Assembly (NCBI GenBank): GCA_017410265.1
Contig: JAFQRC010000005.1
Location: 62,001 to 126,000 of the forward strand
From: Ruminococcus sp.
GTDB taxonomy: Bacteria; Bacillota; Clostridia; Oscillospirales; Acutalibacteraceae
Direction: 5' to 3'
Length of the DNA: 64,000 bases
How positions within the stretch are numbered: position 1 is the first letter of the stretch; each line of letters starts with the position of its first letter. Below the pieces are notes generated by a model. The model worked only from the letters and a program-made list of their open reading frames with translations, had not been told where the DNA came from and did not search any database. The position numbers and the translations under genes were made by a program. Positions 25,060 through 33,938 of this stretch are shown piece by piece.

Positions 25060-26616
25060 ATGAGTATATTAAATGTCGAACATTTATCCCATGGTTTTGG
25101 TGACCGAGCAATCTTCCACGATGTGTCCTTTCGACTTCTGAAAGGAGAGCACATCGGTCTTATTGGTGCAAACGGTGAGGGTAAATCAACCTTTATGAAT
25201 ATCGTCACAGGAAAGCTGATGCCTGATGAGGGCAAAGTCGAATGGTCAAAAAATGTCCGTGTCGGATATCTTGACCAGCACACTGTTTTATCTCAGGGTA
25301 TGACTATCGAAGATGTTCTTAAATCCGCCTTTTCGTATCTTTTTGAGTTGGAATCTAGAATGAATGAGATTTGTGATAAGTTAGGCGAAGCTTCAGAAGA
25401 AGATATGAGCGAGATGCTTGATGAGCTCGGTACAATTCAGGATACCCTGACTCTTCACGATTTTTACATAATAGACGCAAAAGTCGAAGAAGTCGCCAGA
25501 GCACTTGGTTTATTTGATTTCGGACTAGATAGAGATGTAACAGACCTTTCGGGTGGTCAACGTACAAAGGTTTTGCTTGCAAAGCTCTTGCTTGAAAAAC
25601 CTGATATTCTGCTACTTGATGAGCCTACTAACTATCTTGATGAAGAGCATATCGTCTGGCTTAAGCGATATCTAATCGACTACGAAAATGCGTTTATACT
25701 GATTTCTCACGACATTCCGTTTTTAAATGAAGTTATCAACATTATCTATCATATGGAGAATCAGGAGCTCAACCGCTATGTTGGTGACTATCATCACTTT
25801 GAAGAAGTCTATGCTATGAAGAAAGCTCAGCTTGAAGCCGCCTACAAGCGTCAGCAACAAGAAATCTCTGAGCTTAAAGACTTTGTCGCACGCAACAAAG
25901 CCAGAGTTTCAACCCGAAATATGGCTATGTCGCGTCAGAAATTGCTCGATAAAATGGATGTTATAGAGCTTGCTCAGGAAAAGCCGAAGCCAGAATTTAA
26001 CTTCAAACTCGGCAGAACACCGAGCAAATTTATATTCGAAACAAAAGACCTGGTTATAGGCTACGACGAACCACTGTCGAAACCGCTCAATTTAACATTC
26101 GAGCGTGGTAAAAAGATAGCTCTAGTCGGTGCCAACGGTATCGGTAAAACAACGCTTCTTAAAAGTATCTTAGGTCTGATACCACCACTTTCAGGTTTGG
26201 TAGAGCAGGGTGATAATCTTCTGATAGGTTACTTTGAACAGGAGAGCTCACCTGATAACACAACCACCTGCATCGACGAACTATGGCAAGATTTTCCGTC
26301 ATACAACCAATTTGAAGTGAGAGCCGCTTTAGCTAAATGCGGTCTTACAACCAAGCATATCGAAAGTCAGGTGCGTGTTCTTTCCGGCGGTGAGCAGGCG
26401 AAGGTGAGATTGTGCAAGCTCATAAACAAAGAAACCAACATTCTGCTTTTAGACGAGCCGACAAACCACCTTGATGTGGACGCAAAAGACGAGCTCAAAC
26501 GAGCTTTGAGGGAGTATAAAGGCTCAATTCTCCTCATCTGTCACGAACCTGAGTTTTATCTCGATGTAGTTGATGAAGTCTGGGATTGCTCAAAATGGAC
26601 AACAAAGATTTTTTAA
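25060..26616 (+). CDS. ABC-F family ATPase
   Basis: A 518-aa soluble protein with two ABC domains and no membrane segment. Domain 1: Walker A GANGEGKST, signature LSGGQRTK, Walker B ILLLDEPTNYLD; domain 2: GANGIGKTT, LSGGEQAK, ILLLDEPTNHLD. The ABC-F interdomain linker (about 240-310, KKAQLEAAYKRQQQEISELK) is rich in charged residues. ABC-F proteins act on the ribosome, as translation factors or antibiotic-protection proteins; the linker tip does not let me choose. ATG at 25060 is preceded by GGAG at 6 nt. The next two genes (LiaF-like and DUF4097-like) follow closely, so they may be co-transcribed. Confidence 0.9.
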   Translation: MSILNVEHLSHGFGDRAIFHDVSFRLLKGEHIGLIGANGEGKSTFMNIVTGKLMPDEGKVEWSKNVRVGYLDQHTVLSQGMTIEDVLKSAFSYLFELESRMNEICDKLGEASEEDMSEMLDELGTIQDTLTLHDFYIIDAKVEEVARALGLFDFGLDRDVTDLSGGQRTKVLLAKLLLEKPDILLLDEPTNYLDEEHIVWLKRYLIDYENAFILISHDIPFLNEVINIIYHMENQELNRYVGDYHHFEEVYAMKKAQLEAAYKRQQQEISELKDFVARNKARVSTRNMAMSRQKLLDKMDVIELAQEKPKPEFNFKLGRTPSKFIFETKDLVIGYDEPLSKPLNLTFERGKKIALVGANGIGKTTLLKSILGLIPPLSGLVEQGDNLLIGYFEQESSPDNTTTCIDELWQDFPSYNQFEVRAALAKCGLTTKHIESQVRVLSGGEQAKVRLCKLINKETNILLLDEPTNHLDVDAKDELKRALREYKGSILLICHEPEFYLDVVDEVWDCSKWTTKIF

Positions 26617-26641
26617 ATAGATAATTAAAAGGAGATATATT

Positions 26642-27328
26642 ATGAAAAAATCACGCTCAATTTTATGGGGAATAGTTCTAGTTTTAGCTGGCATTCTGTT
26701 TGCACTGAACTCGCTTAATGTTTTACATTTTAACATCTTTTTCGACGGATGGTGGACACTTATTATCATCATTCCTTGCTTAATCGGAATATTCACAGAC
26801 AGCGACAAGATGGGTAATTTAATAGGATTGTCAGTCGGTGTGTTCCTACTTTTCTGTTGTCTGGAGATACTAAGCTTTGATTTACTTGTAAAGCTTCTGT
26901 TACCATTGATTATCATCATCGTCGGATGCAAGTTGATTTTCGGTTCATTTAAAAGCTCAAAGACACAGAAAGTTATGAATGAAGTTGTAAATAACGGTGG
27001 TAATATCAGAAACGCTACTGCTACTTTTTCAGGTCAGGATGTTTTCTATTCTGTTGGCGAGGAATTCACAGGTGCTGAGCTCAACGCTGTTTTCGGTGGA
27101 GTGAAGCTCGACCTCAGAAACGCTGTTGTTCAAAAGGATTGTGTTATCAAAGTGTCCGCGATTTTCGGTGGAATTGATATTTTCCTTCCACCGAATGTCA
27201 ATGTAAAAGTGAATTCCACATCAATTTTCGGTGGAGTATCAAACAAAACGCATAACAACAACATCGCAAACACAGTGACTATCTATGTTGAGGGTACATG
27301 TCTGTTTGGAGGAGTTGATATCAAATGA
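26642..27328 (+). CDS. LiaF-like membrane protein
   Basis: A 228-aa protein. Residues 1-105 hold about four membrane helices in a LiaI/LiaF-type transmembrane region (RSILWGIVLVLAGILFALN). The C-terminal about 100 residues form the LiaF beta-repeat domain: NATFSGQDVFYS, LNAVFGGVKLDLRNA, VSAIFGGIDIFLP, TSIFGGVSNKT, CLFGGVDIK, with the FGG turn repeated four times. LiaF is the inhibitor of the LiaRS envelope-stress system, but no LiaRS pair is adjacent. It overlaps the next gene by 4 bp. Confidence 0.85.
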   Translation: MKKSRSILWGIVLVLAGILFALNSLNVLHFNIFFDGWWTLIIIIPCLIGIFTDSDKMGNLIGLSVGVFLLFCCLEILSFDLLVKLLLPLIIIIVGCKLIFGSFKSSKTQKVMNEVVNNGGNIRNATATFSGQDVFYSVGEEFTGAELNAVFGGVKLDLRNAVVQKDCVIKVSAIFGGIDIFLPPNVNVKVNSTSIFGGVSNKTHNNNIANTVTIYVEGTCLFGGVDIK

Positions 27329-28149
27329 CGGATTTCCAAAGAGCAATAAAATACATAGCGATTATCATCGCTGTTTTCCTTATTATCGCTATCATCGGCG
27401 GCATTATCAGCGGATTGTCAATATTAGGCTTTGTTGTTAACACAAATTCAATTGAAAGTAGCACGGAAGTCCTCACTACTCAGCCACTCACTGACATCTA
27501 TGAACTCGAGGTCGAGCTTGCAAGTTACGAGCTTATTATCAAAGAAGGCGACACCCTATCCGTCGCATATGATAACAGAAACAAATCTGTTGTAGTTGAT
27601 GGCAATACACTGAAAATAACTGAAAAGAAAAAGCTTTTCCATTTTGGTCAGGAGGGGTATACAGTTATCCTGACTGTACCTGAAAATTATTTTTTCACTC
27701 AGGTTTCTCTAAAAATGGGTGCAGGACGCTTAAAAGTAGATGCTCTTTCCACAAACGAGCTTAATCTCGAGCTTGGAGCAGGAAATGTCGAAATCAGTAA
27801 TCTCACCGCTATCACTTCTGTTGATATTGAAGGTGGTGCAGGTGACTTATCGATAACTGAGTCAGAGATTACAGACCTCGACCTTCAGATGGGTGTCGGT
27901 GCACTCGCGCTTTCGTCAAATCTCATCGGAAACAATCAAATCGATTTAGGAGTAGGCGACAGCGACATTAAGCTCAAAGGTACCGAAAACGACTACAGAT
28001 TTGATATAACAAAAGGTCTGGGCGAGGTAACATTCGACGGAGAAAAGTTCAGCAACGCGTCGCCTAGTGTTTCAATGCAAGGGGATAATATTTCTTTTGT
28101 AGAAATAAACTGTGGCGTTGGTAAAGTAAATATCGATTTCATACAATAA
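27325..28149 (+). CDS. DUF4097-like membrane-anchored beta-repeat protein
   Basis: A 274-aa protein with an N-terminal membrane helix (about 8-36, YIAIIIAVFLIIAIIGGII) and an exterior of regularly spaced strands with GAG/GVG turns (LKMGAGRLKVDAL, LELGAGNVEIS, IEGGAGDLSI, MGVGALALSS, LGVGDSDIKL, GLGEVTFDG). That periodicity is the DUF4097/DUF2807-type beta-helix. It is translationally coupled to the LiaF-like gene, and the pair probably works together at the cell surface; the molecular role is unknown. Confidence 0.78.
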   Translation: MTDFQRAIKYIAIIIAVFLIIAIIGGIISGLSILGFVVNTNSIESSTEVLTTQPLTDIYELEVELASYELIIKEGDTLSVAYDNRNKSVVVDGNTLKITEKKKLFHFGQEGYTVILTVPENYFFTQVSLKMGAGRLKVDALSTNELNLELGAGNVEISNLTAITSVDIEGGAGDLSITESEITDLDLQMGVGALALSSNLIGNNQIDLGVGDSDIKLKGTENDYRFDITKGLGEVTFDGEKFSNASPSVSMQGDNISFVEINCGVGKVNIDFIQ

Positions 28150-28167
28150 ATAATGTATGCGCTAAAA

Positions 28168-28201
28168 AAAGCCATATCAGCTTTGTTGCTGGTATGGCTT
28201 T
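28168..28201. terminator. Bidirectional terminator between convergent genes
   Basis: AAAGCCATATCAGC (28168-28181) pairs with GCTGGTATGGCTTT (28188-28201); A-run upstream and T-rich tract downstream serve both directions. Confidence 0.85.
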
Positions 28202-28205
28202 ATCT

Positions 28206-28550
28206 TTAGTGTAATATGTAGTTAAGTCCCATCAATAGGTATAGTGGTCCAAGACAGTATACCATAAACATTTCTTTGTGAGGAACCTTTGTTTTGAAGC
28301 AATCGGTCAGCAGTAAAAGCTCGAAAACATAAGCCCCCGCACCGCAAAAGTATGCAACAGCCTTGAGTATATGATAAATCTCATCAATGAAGAAAGACGA
28401 GATGAATAGTAGCGCCGCAACAGCAACCAGTAGGTTTCTGCAAAGCAGCATCACGTAGTCAAGTTTTCTATGCGTACTGTGTATAAGCTCATCAACGTCA
28501 GGGGAAGTGACATCAATAGTGTGTTTAACTTGCTCGATTATCTTTGACAT
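28206..28550 (-). CDS. Small membrane protein of unknown family
   Basis: A 114-aa protein. An N-terminal soluble stretch (about 1-32, with DVDELIHSTHRKLDYV) is followed by about three hydrophobic segments (NLLVAVAALLFISSFFI, ILKAVAYFCGAGAYVFELLLL, MFMVYCLGPLYLLMGLNYIL). I do not recognise a family. Its own promoter (TTGACA-17-TATATT) and flanking terminators argue for a real single gene. Confidence 0.6.
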   Translation of the reverse strand: MSKIIEQVKHTIDVTSPDVDELIHSTHRKLDYVMLLCRNLLVAVAALLFISSFFIDEIYHILKAVAYFCGAGAYVFELLLLTDCFKTKVPHKEMFMVYCLGPLYLLMGLNYILH

Positions 28551-28580
28551 ATAAACTCTCCAAAAAAAGTAATATGTTTA

Positions 28581-28609
28581 AATATATAATAAATGTCGAA
28601 TTGTGTCAA
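28581..28609 (-). promoter_or_regulatory. Promoter of the 114-aa membrane protein gene
   Basis: Minus strand TTGACA (28609-28604), 17-bp spacer, TATATT (28586-28581). Confidence 0.75.
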
Positions 28610-28662
28610 TAAAGTAAGTGTGGCGATATATTTTAATAAAGGTGGGGTTGACCAAATAACAA

Positions 28663-28690
28663 AAACCACTCGATTCACATCGAGTGGTTT
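28663..28690 (-). terminator. Orphan terminator-like hairpin
   Basis: AAACCACTCGAT (28663-28674) and ATCGAGTGGTTT (28679-28690), perfect 12-bp stem with a 4-nt loop; TTTTTG follows on the minus strand. No gene lies directly upstream on that strand, only the short repeat at 28745-28815 and the tRNA operon terminator. Confidence 0.65.
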
Positions 28691-28744
28691 AGAAAATCTG
28701 AACATAATGTATTATGATCAGAGATTAGATGCTTTCAGAAGAAT

Positions 28745-28815
28745 CAGCGAAGCGACATCATCAGGTGTTACCGACATCATTAGCGTAGCGTCATCATTTG
28801 CATAGCAAACATCAT
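28745..28815. repeat. Short degenerate tandem repeat, four units ending CATCAT
   Basis: Four units of 17-19 bp: CAGCGAAGCGACATCAT, CAGGTGTTACCGACATCAT, TAGCGTAGCGTCATCAT, TTGCATAGCAAACATCAT. It lies between two minus-strand terminators (28663-28690 and 28818-28855). Any open frame here is a by-product of the repeat. Confidence 0.6.
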
Positions 28816-28817
28816 TC

Positions 28818-28855
28818 AAAAAGCCTCTCTTGTCATAAGACAAAAGAGGCTTTTT
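28818..28855 (-). terminator. Terminator of the tRNA Arg-His-Lys operon
   Basis: AAAAAGCCTCT (28818-28828) and AGAGGCTTTTT (28845-28855) with further pairing inside; it begins 3 nt after the tRNA-Lys CCA on the minus strand. Confidence 0.85.
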
Positions 28856-28857
28856 GT

Positions 28858-28934
28858 TGGTGACCCATCGGAGATTCGAACTCCGGACACCTTGATTAAA
28901 AGTCAAGTGCTCTGCCGACTGAGCTAATGAGTCA
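28858..28934 (-). tRNA. tRNA-Lys (anticodon TTT)
   Basis: Minus strand: acceptor TGACTCA/TGGGTCA, anticodon stem CTTGA/TCAAG around CTTTTAA (TTT), T-loop TTCGAAT, encoded CCA. Last of three tRNAs, 2 nt after tRNA-His. Confidence 0.95.
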
Positions 28935-28936
28935 AG

Positions 28937-29014
28937 TGGGGTGGATAATCGGATTCGAACCGATGGTCTCCAGTGCCACAAACTGGCGCTTTAACCAACT
29001 AAGCTATACCCACC
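28937..29014 (-). tRNA. tRNA-His (anticodon GTG)
   Basis: Minus strand: starts with the extra G(-1) opposite C73 (GGTGGGTA...TATCCACC), anticodon stem CCAGT/ACTGG around TTGTGGC (GTG), T-loop TTCGAAT, encoded CCA. Confidence 0.95.
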
Positions 29015-29017
29015 ATA

Positions 29018-29094
29018 TGGCGCGCTGAAAGGGACTCGAACCCCTGACCTACTGCTTAGAAGGCAGTTGCTCTATCCAGCTGAGCTATCAGCGC
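29018..29094 (-). tRNA. tRNA-Arg (anticodon TCT)
   Basis: Minus strand: acceptor GCGCTGA/TCAGCGC, anticodon stem ACTGC/GCAGT around CTTCTAA (TCT), T-loop TTCGAGT, discriminator G, encoded CCA. First tRNA of the operon. Confidence 0.95.
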
Positions 29095-29134
29095 ACATCG
29101 ACAAAACAGCGAACTGTTTTTAGTCAGCCTTAAT

Positions 29135-29163
29135 ATTATATAAGACAAGCGTCGTTTTGTCAA
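29135..29163 (-). promoter_or_regulatory. Promoter of the tRNA Arg-His-Lys operon
   Basis: Minus strand TTGACA (29163-29158), 17-bp spacer, perfect TATAAT (29140-29135). Confidence 0.9.
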
Positions 29164-29208
29164 TAGTATAATTGAGCTGTAAAAATAATTTTTTTCAGCG
29201 TATTATTG

Positions 29209-29817
29209 TTATTTTTGCTGTTTAATAACCTTGAGCCTTGAGAATTCCTCTCGTTCTTTTTCGTCGAGTGCATCAGTAATGTTTTTAACATCTCGCTCGA
29301 ACTTTGGAATCATGATGTTTTTGAGCGCGTTAGCGCGCTTCTGAGTTTTCTTTATCGAGTCAGCTAGTCTATAAACGCTGTTTTCGATTTCAGCGAGTTC
29401 AACAGTCAGCTCTTTAACATACAAAAACTTCATCTGAGCTTCATCGAGTGAAGAGTTAGAGGAAGAAAGACCGTAGTGTAATACTCTCTTATCATTTTTG
29501 TCTATAGTGAGAATCGGTATTTCAACGCCCATAACACTGCGATAATCAAGATTTATGCTGTTATCAAGTGGCATCGACATCGAAACTTCTTTTGAAAAAC
29601 CGAGCGTAATGTTAGCTTTTTGCAGTGCCAGATAAGCTTCGTTGAACGCAGAGTCGATTTTACTCTGTATTTCATTCGCTCTGTCGATAAGCATCATCAT
29701 TTCGCGGATGAGTATATTACGCTTTCTGTCCAGTAGCTCAAAGCCGACCTTAGACAGCTGTAGCGACTTTTTAGTGCTTATTAAATTGCCTTTAGTAGGT
29801 GCTACATTCTGAGCCAT
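29209..29817 (-). CDS. atpD: V-type ATP synthase subunit D
   Basis: Central rotor stalk of the V1 sector (202 aa), linking the A3B3 head to the membrane ring. The N-terminal APTKGNLISTKKSLQLSKVG with LLDRKRNILIREMM and a long C-terminal helix (MKFLYVKELTVELAEIENSV, KKTQKRANALKN) are characteristic. The ATG at 29817 has AAAGGA 9 nt upstream; the TTG at 29835 contains that site and is rejected. Last gene of the operon, 20 bp after subunit B. Confidence 0.94.
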   Translation of the reverse strand: MAQNVAPTKGNLISTKKSLQLSKVGFELLDRKRNILIREMMMLIDRANEIQSKIDSAFNEAYLALQKANITLGFSKEVSMSMPLDNSINLDYRSVMGVEIPILTIDKNDKRVLHYGLSSSNSSLDEAQMKFLYVKELTVELAEIENSVYRLADSIKKTQKRANALKNIMIPKFERDVKNITDALDEKEREEFSRLKVIKQQK

Positions 29818-29837
29818 AATACACCATCCTTTCAAAA

Positions 29838-31220
29838 TTAGTCTTTTTTGTCAATGTAATACTTATCCAGTAACTTGTCATCAACACGGTCAAGCTCGGA
29901 TTTAGGAAGATTTGACAGCAGTTTCCAGCCTAAATCAAGACTCTGTTCTATAGTTCTGTTTTCATTATTACCCTGGTTTACGAAGGTACTCTCAAACTGT
30001 CTGCCAAACTCAAGATACATCTTGTCTATAGGAGAGAGCTCCTCTTCGCCGATAACAGAAGCCAGACTTCTCGCGTCAATTACCTTAGCATATGAAGCGA
30101 AGAGCTGGTTAGCGAGTCCCTGATGATCCTCTCTTGTGTAGCCTTCACCGATACCGTCTTTCATAAGACGAGAAAGGGAAGGGAGAATGTTAACAGGAGG
30201 ATAAATACCCTGACTCTGTAGCATTCTGTCTAGTACTATCTGCCCCTCGGTGATGTAACCTGTGAGATCAGGTACAGGGTGGGTGATGTCATCGTTTGGC
30301 ATAGTCAGAATCGGAATCTGAGTAACCGAGCCTTTAGAACCTTTTATCATACCAGCTCTTTCGTACATAGAAGCAAGGTCTGAGTATAGATAACCCGGAT
30401 AGCCTTTTCTACCTGGAATTTCGCCCTTTGAAGAGCTGAATTCTCTGAGTGCCTCAGCGTATGAAGTCATATCTGTCATAATAACGAGAATGTGCATATC
30501 AAGCTCAAAAGCGAGATATTCAGCAACCGTGAGAGCACATTTCGGTGTGAGCATACGCTCGATAATAGGGTCGTTAGAAAGATTTAGTAGCATAACAACC
30601 CTTGACATAACACCGCTTTCTTCAAAGCTCTTTTTGAAGTATTGAGCGACATCGTTCTGAACACCCATAGCGGCGAAAACAATACCGAAGTTGCTTTTGT
30701 CTGCACCGCTGATTTTAGCCTGTCTTACTATCTGTACAGCGAGCTCGTTGTGCTTCATACCTGAGCCTGAGAAGATTGGCAGCTTCTGACCACGGATAAG
30801 AGTCATCAGTGTATCAATACTCGAAATACCTGTGTTGATGTAGTTTCTCGGATAAATTCGGGAAACAGGGTTAATCGGAGTGCCGTTGATATTCTGCTTT
30901 TTCTGTGGGAAAATGTCGCCAAGTCCGTCGATTGGTTTACCTGCACCGTTTAGCACTCTGCCCATAATCTCCGCAGAGAGAGGCATTTCCATCGGTCTGC
31001 CTGTAAGACGAGTTCTTGTGTTGTTAAGGCTTATAGCTCTTGCACCCTCGAAAACCTGAACGACAATTCTTTCGCCCTCAATCTGTACAACTCGTCCCTG
31101 ACGCTTTGTACCGTCCTCGAGTTGAATATCAACAATCTCTTCAAAGGAAACGCCTTTAACGCCGTCGATAACAATAAGCGAGCCGTTGATTTCCTTAACG
31201 CCTACATAATCTATAACCAT
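29838..31220 (-). CDS. atpB: V-type ATP synthase subunit B
   Basis: Non-catalytic regulatory nucleotide-binding subunit (460 aa) of the V1 head. It has the N-terminal beta barrel, the family segments [16 protein letters not shown] and [18 protein letters not shown], where the Walker A Lys of subunit A is not conserved, and [19 protein letters not shown] near the C-terminus. Normal length for the family. It lies 12 bp after subunit A and 20 bp before subunit D. Confidence 0.96.
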   Translation of the reverse strand: MVIDYVGVKEINGSLIVIDGVKGVSFEEIVDIQLEDGTKRQGRVVQIEGERIVVQVFEGARAISLNNTRTRLTGRPMEMPLSAEIMGRVLNGAGKPIDGLGDIFPQKKQNINGTPINPVSRIYPRNYINTGISSIDTLMTLIRGQKLPIFSGSGMKHNELAVQIVRQAKISGADKSNFGIVFAAMGVQNDVAQYFKKSFEESGVMSRVVMLLNLSNDPIIERMLTPKCALTVAEYLAFELDMHILVIMTDMTSYAEALREFSSSKGEIPGRKGYPGYLYSDLASMYERAGMIKGSKGSVTQIPILTMPNDDITHPVPDLTGYITEGQIVLDRMLQSQGIYPPVNILPSLSRLMKDGIGEGYTREDHQGLANQLFASYAKVIDARSLASVIGEEELSPIDKMYLEFGRQFESTFVNQGNNENRTIEQSLDLGWKLLSNLPKSELDRVDDKLLDKYYIDKKD

Positions 31221-31232
31221 AGCATTTCCTCC

Positions 31233-32987
31233 TTACTTAGTGATAGAATCGATTTTCTCGTCGATTTCCCTGATATATTCATAAAATAAATCAAGTCTGT
31301 CATTTGGAATATCGTATTTCATCTTAGTGAGCTTGTCAAAAAGTCCGAGCTCACTAACTTTTGAAATAGGGATAGCCATACTTACGATGTGCTTAGCTCT
31401 TTTGTGCAGATGCAAAATAACTTTCATCATCAGTTTCTGCTTTTCAAGAGATACAAAGGTATCGTCTTTATGGAAAGCGTTTTGCTGGAGGAAACCTACT
31501 CTGATGACTCTGGCTGTTTCGATAACGAGCTTCTGATCATCAGGAAGAACATCAGCGCCGATGAGCTTTACTATTTCCATCAGTCGGCTTTCTTCAGCAA
31601 GCAATGAGGAAATACCGCTTCTTAATTCGATGAAATCTGTGCCCAGTGTTTCTTCAAACCAAGGGTCGAGGTCAGTGAAATATTCGCTATAGCTGTCCAT
31701 CCAGTTGATAGCAGGATAGTGTCTTGCGTATGCAAGCGATTTGTCCAGCGCCCAGAAGCAACGAGTGAATCTCTTTGTGTTCTGAGTAACAGGCTCAGAA
31801 AAGTCCGAGCCCTGTGGAGAAACCGCACCGATTATAGAGACAGAGCCTTCTTCACCGCATAACACATTCGCTCTGCAACCACGCTCATAGAATTCCGAGA
31901 GTCTTGAAGGAAGATAAGCAGGGAAGCCTTCTTCAGCAGGCATTTCCTCAAGACGACCTGAAATTTCTCTGAGTGCCTCTGCCCAACGGGATGTAGAGTC
32001 AGCCATAATAGCGACATTATATCCCATATCGCGGTAGTATTCAGCTAGTGTGATGCCTGTGTAAATGGAAGCCTCGCGAGCCGCAACAGGCATATTTGAG
32101 GTGTTTGCGATAAGAGTTGTACGATAAGTCATCGGACAATTTGATTTCGGGTCGATAAGCTCAGAAAACTCCTGAAGCACCTGACTCATCTCGTTGCCAC
32201 GCTCACCACAGCCGACGTATACGATGATATCAGCGTCGCACCATTTGGCAAGCTGATGCTGAGTCATAGTCTTACCTGTACCGAAGCCTCCCGGAATAGC
32301 CGCAGTACCGCCCTTGGAAATAGGGAAGAGCGTGTCGATAACACGCTGACCTGTAATAAGTGGAACAGATGCTGTCAGACGTTCTTTGACAGGACGAGGG
32401 GTTCGGATAGGCCACTTCTGGCATAGTGAAAGCTCGTGAGTGTTACCATCTTTATCCCTGATTTTAACGATAGTGTCAAAAAGCTTGTATTCGCCGTTTT
32501 CAGCAGTATAAATAACCTCACCCGACAGAGTAGGAGGTACCATACATCTGTGAGTGATAATCTGAGTTTCAGGCAAAGTAGCATAAACTTCGCCACCATT
32601 TAAGTAGTCGCCGACCTTAGCTGTAACATTAACCTCCCAAAGCTTTTCAGTGTCAAGAGGTGATACCTGAGAGCCACGGCTGATAAACGCTCCGTCACTC
32701 TTTTCTATTTCTGATAGAGGGCGTTCAATGCCGTCGAATATGTTATTAAGTATTCCCGGTCCGAGCAGTACATTCATTGGAGCACCAGTGCCGACTATCG
32801 GATCACCGGGTTTAAGTCCTGTGGTGTCTTCGTAAACCTGAACAGTTGTGAAATCACTGTTGATGCCGATGATTTCACCAACGAGCTTTTCCTCTCCGAC
32901 ATAAACCATCTCCATCATAGAAAAGTCAGTTGCGCCTTTAACCGTAACAACAGGTCCGTTGATGCCAAAAATACAGTTCTGATTCAT
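31233..32987 (-). CDS. atpA: V-type ATP synthase subunit A (catalytic)
   Basis: Catalytic subunit (584 aa) of the V1 head. Walker A GGFGTGKT at about 233-240, Walker B VYVGCGERGNEM/VAIMADSTSRWAEALRE region, and the non-homologous insertion typical of A subunits (about 110-190) are present. ATG at 32987 with AAGGTGG 7 nt upstream is chosen over the GTG at 32993. It begins 2 nt after the stop of subunit E. Confidence 0.97.
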   Translation of the reverse strand: MNQNCIFGINGPVVTVKGATDFSMMEMVYVGEEKLVGEIIGINSDFTTVQVYEDTTGLKPGDPIVGTGAPMNVLLGPGILNNIFDGIERPLSEIEKSDGAFISRGSQVSPLDTEKLWEVNVTAKVGDYLNGGEVYATLPETQIITHRCMVPPTLSGEVIYTAENGEYKLFDTIVKIRDKDGNTHELSLCQKWPIRTPRPVKERLTASVPLITGQRVIDTLFPISKGGTAAIPGGFGTGKTMTQHQLAKWCDADIIVYVGCGERGNEMSQVLQEFSELIDPKSNCPMTYRTTLIANTSNMPVAAREASIYTGITLAEYYRDMGYNVAIMADSTSRWAEALREISGRLEEMPAEEGFPAYLPSRLSEFYERGCRANVLCGEEGSVSIIGAVSPQGSDFSEPVTQNTKRFTRCFWALDKSLAYARHYPAINWMDSYSEYFTDLDPWFEETLGTDFIELRSGISSLLAEESRLMEIVKLIGADVLPDDQKLVIETARVIRVGFLQQNAFHKDDTFVSLEKQKLMMKVILHLHKRAKHIVSMAIPISKVSELGLFDKLTKMKYDIPNDRLDLFYEYIREIDEKIDSITK

Positions 32988-32989
32988 AG

Positions 32990-33580
32990 TCACACCACCT
33001 TAAGTCCCGAAGTTTCAGTAAAACGGGCTCGCTCATCACTCAGCTTTGTGTCCAAAGTGTCGTCACAAAGCAGGGAAAGCTCTTCGCAGTAGCCTTTGAT
33101 ACCGCCGAGCAATATTTTATTGTCAGTTGTGATTTCGCAGTTTTTGATGTTTTCTTTAATAAGCTCAGCATTATTTATATCACATTCTCTGATATAAATA
33201 ACGCAAGCTTTGTTTTCGAAAACCTCAGCGATTTTTTTAGCACTATTTCTTAGATATTCAGCGTAAGCTTCGCTTTTTGTGAAAGCGGTGAGCTTTTCTT
33301 TTGCATCAGCAAAAACACTCTCAACTATTTCGTTGCGTTTGACAAAAAGCGTTCTTCTGCTCTCCTGCTCACGCTTAGCTACATCGCTGATGATAAGTGC
33401 CTTTTTTGAGCTGATTTCTTTTAAGATAAGAGCGTGGGCGTCTTCAAGACCCTCTTTAGTAGCTTTTTCGATTTCCTGCTTTCTGAATTCTTCAGCCTCG
33501 AGTCTGATAGCTTCGCTCTGCTCTTTAGCATATTTATTTATAGCTCTTAAAAAACTGCTTGTTTTTTGAGATTGATTCAT
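32990..33580 (-). CDS. atpE: V-type ATP synthase subunit E
   Basis: Peripheral stalk subunit (196 aa). The first about 90 residues are a long charged helix (NKYAKEQSEAIRLEAEEFRKQEIEKATKEG is its style, with KKALIISDVAKREQESRR), followed by a globular alpha/beta C-terminal domain that binds subunit B. Sequence conservation in this family is weak, so identity rests on layout and operon position between F and A. Confidence 0.85.
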   Translation of the reverse strand: MNQSQKTSSFLRAINKYAKEQSEAIRLEAEEFRKQEIEKATKEGLEDAHALILKEISSKKALIISDVAKREQESRRTLFVKRNEIVESVFADAKEKLTAFTKSEAYAEYLRNSAKKIAEVFENKACVIYIRECDINNAELIKENIKNCEITTDNKILLGGIKGYCEELSLLCDDTLDTKLSDERARFTETSGLKVV

Positions 33581-33613
33581 ATATTTGCCTTCTTACTAAA
33601 TTGATTGTCAGTA

Positions 33614-33922
33614 TTACATTTTTACACCGATAGCGTCAGAAACATATTTAGTGATACTGTCTTTAGTTCTTCCGTTACCGTGTCTGTCAGGAATTTCGAT
33701 GATTAGCGGTTGTTTTCTGTTGAGCTTGATGTCATAAATCTTGTCGTGACACAGCTTCATCAGAGTTTCTGTCATCAGTATAACAGCGACATCCTCCATC
33801 TTAAGTGCATCGTCAAGAGCTTTCTCAACATGGTGTTGTTTGTGTACAACAACACCGTCAACACCCGCTAGTCGCATCCCTATCAAAGTATCAACATTAT
33901 CGCTGATGAGATACATTTTCAT
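33614..33922 (-). CDS. atpF: V-type ATP synthase subunit F
   Basis: Small rotor-associated subunit (102 aa). MKMYLISDNVDTLIGMRLAG, then DVAVILMTETLMKLCHDKI and PLIIEIPDRHG are the family signature of the Rossmann-like F subunit. Position between K and E is standard. Confidence 0.92.
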   Translation of the reverse strand: MKMYLISDNVDTLIGMRLAGVDGVVVHKQHHVEKALDDALKMEDVAVILMTETLMKLCHDKIYDIKLNRKQPLIIEIPDRHGNGRTKDSITKYVSDAIGVKM

Positions 33923-33938
33923 AGAAAATCATCCTTTA

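Noticed and set aside
28593..28981. Short frames on both strands over the CATCAT repeat and tRNA-Lys/His
   Set aside because: No ribosome site, repeat-driven composition, and overlap with tRNA genes.
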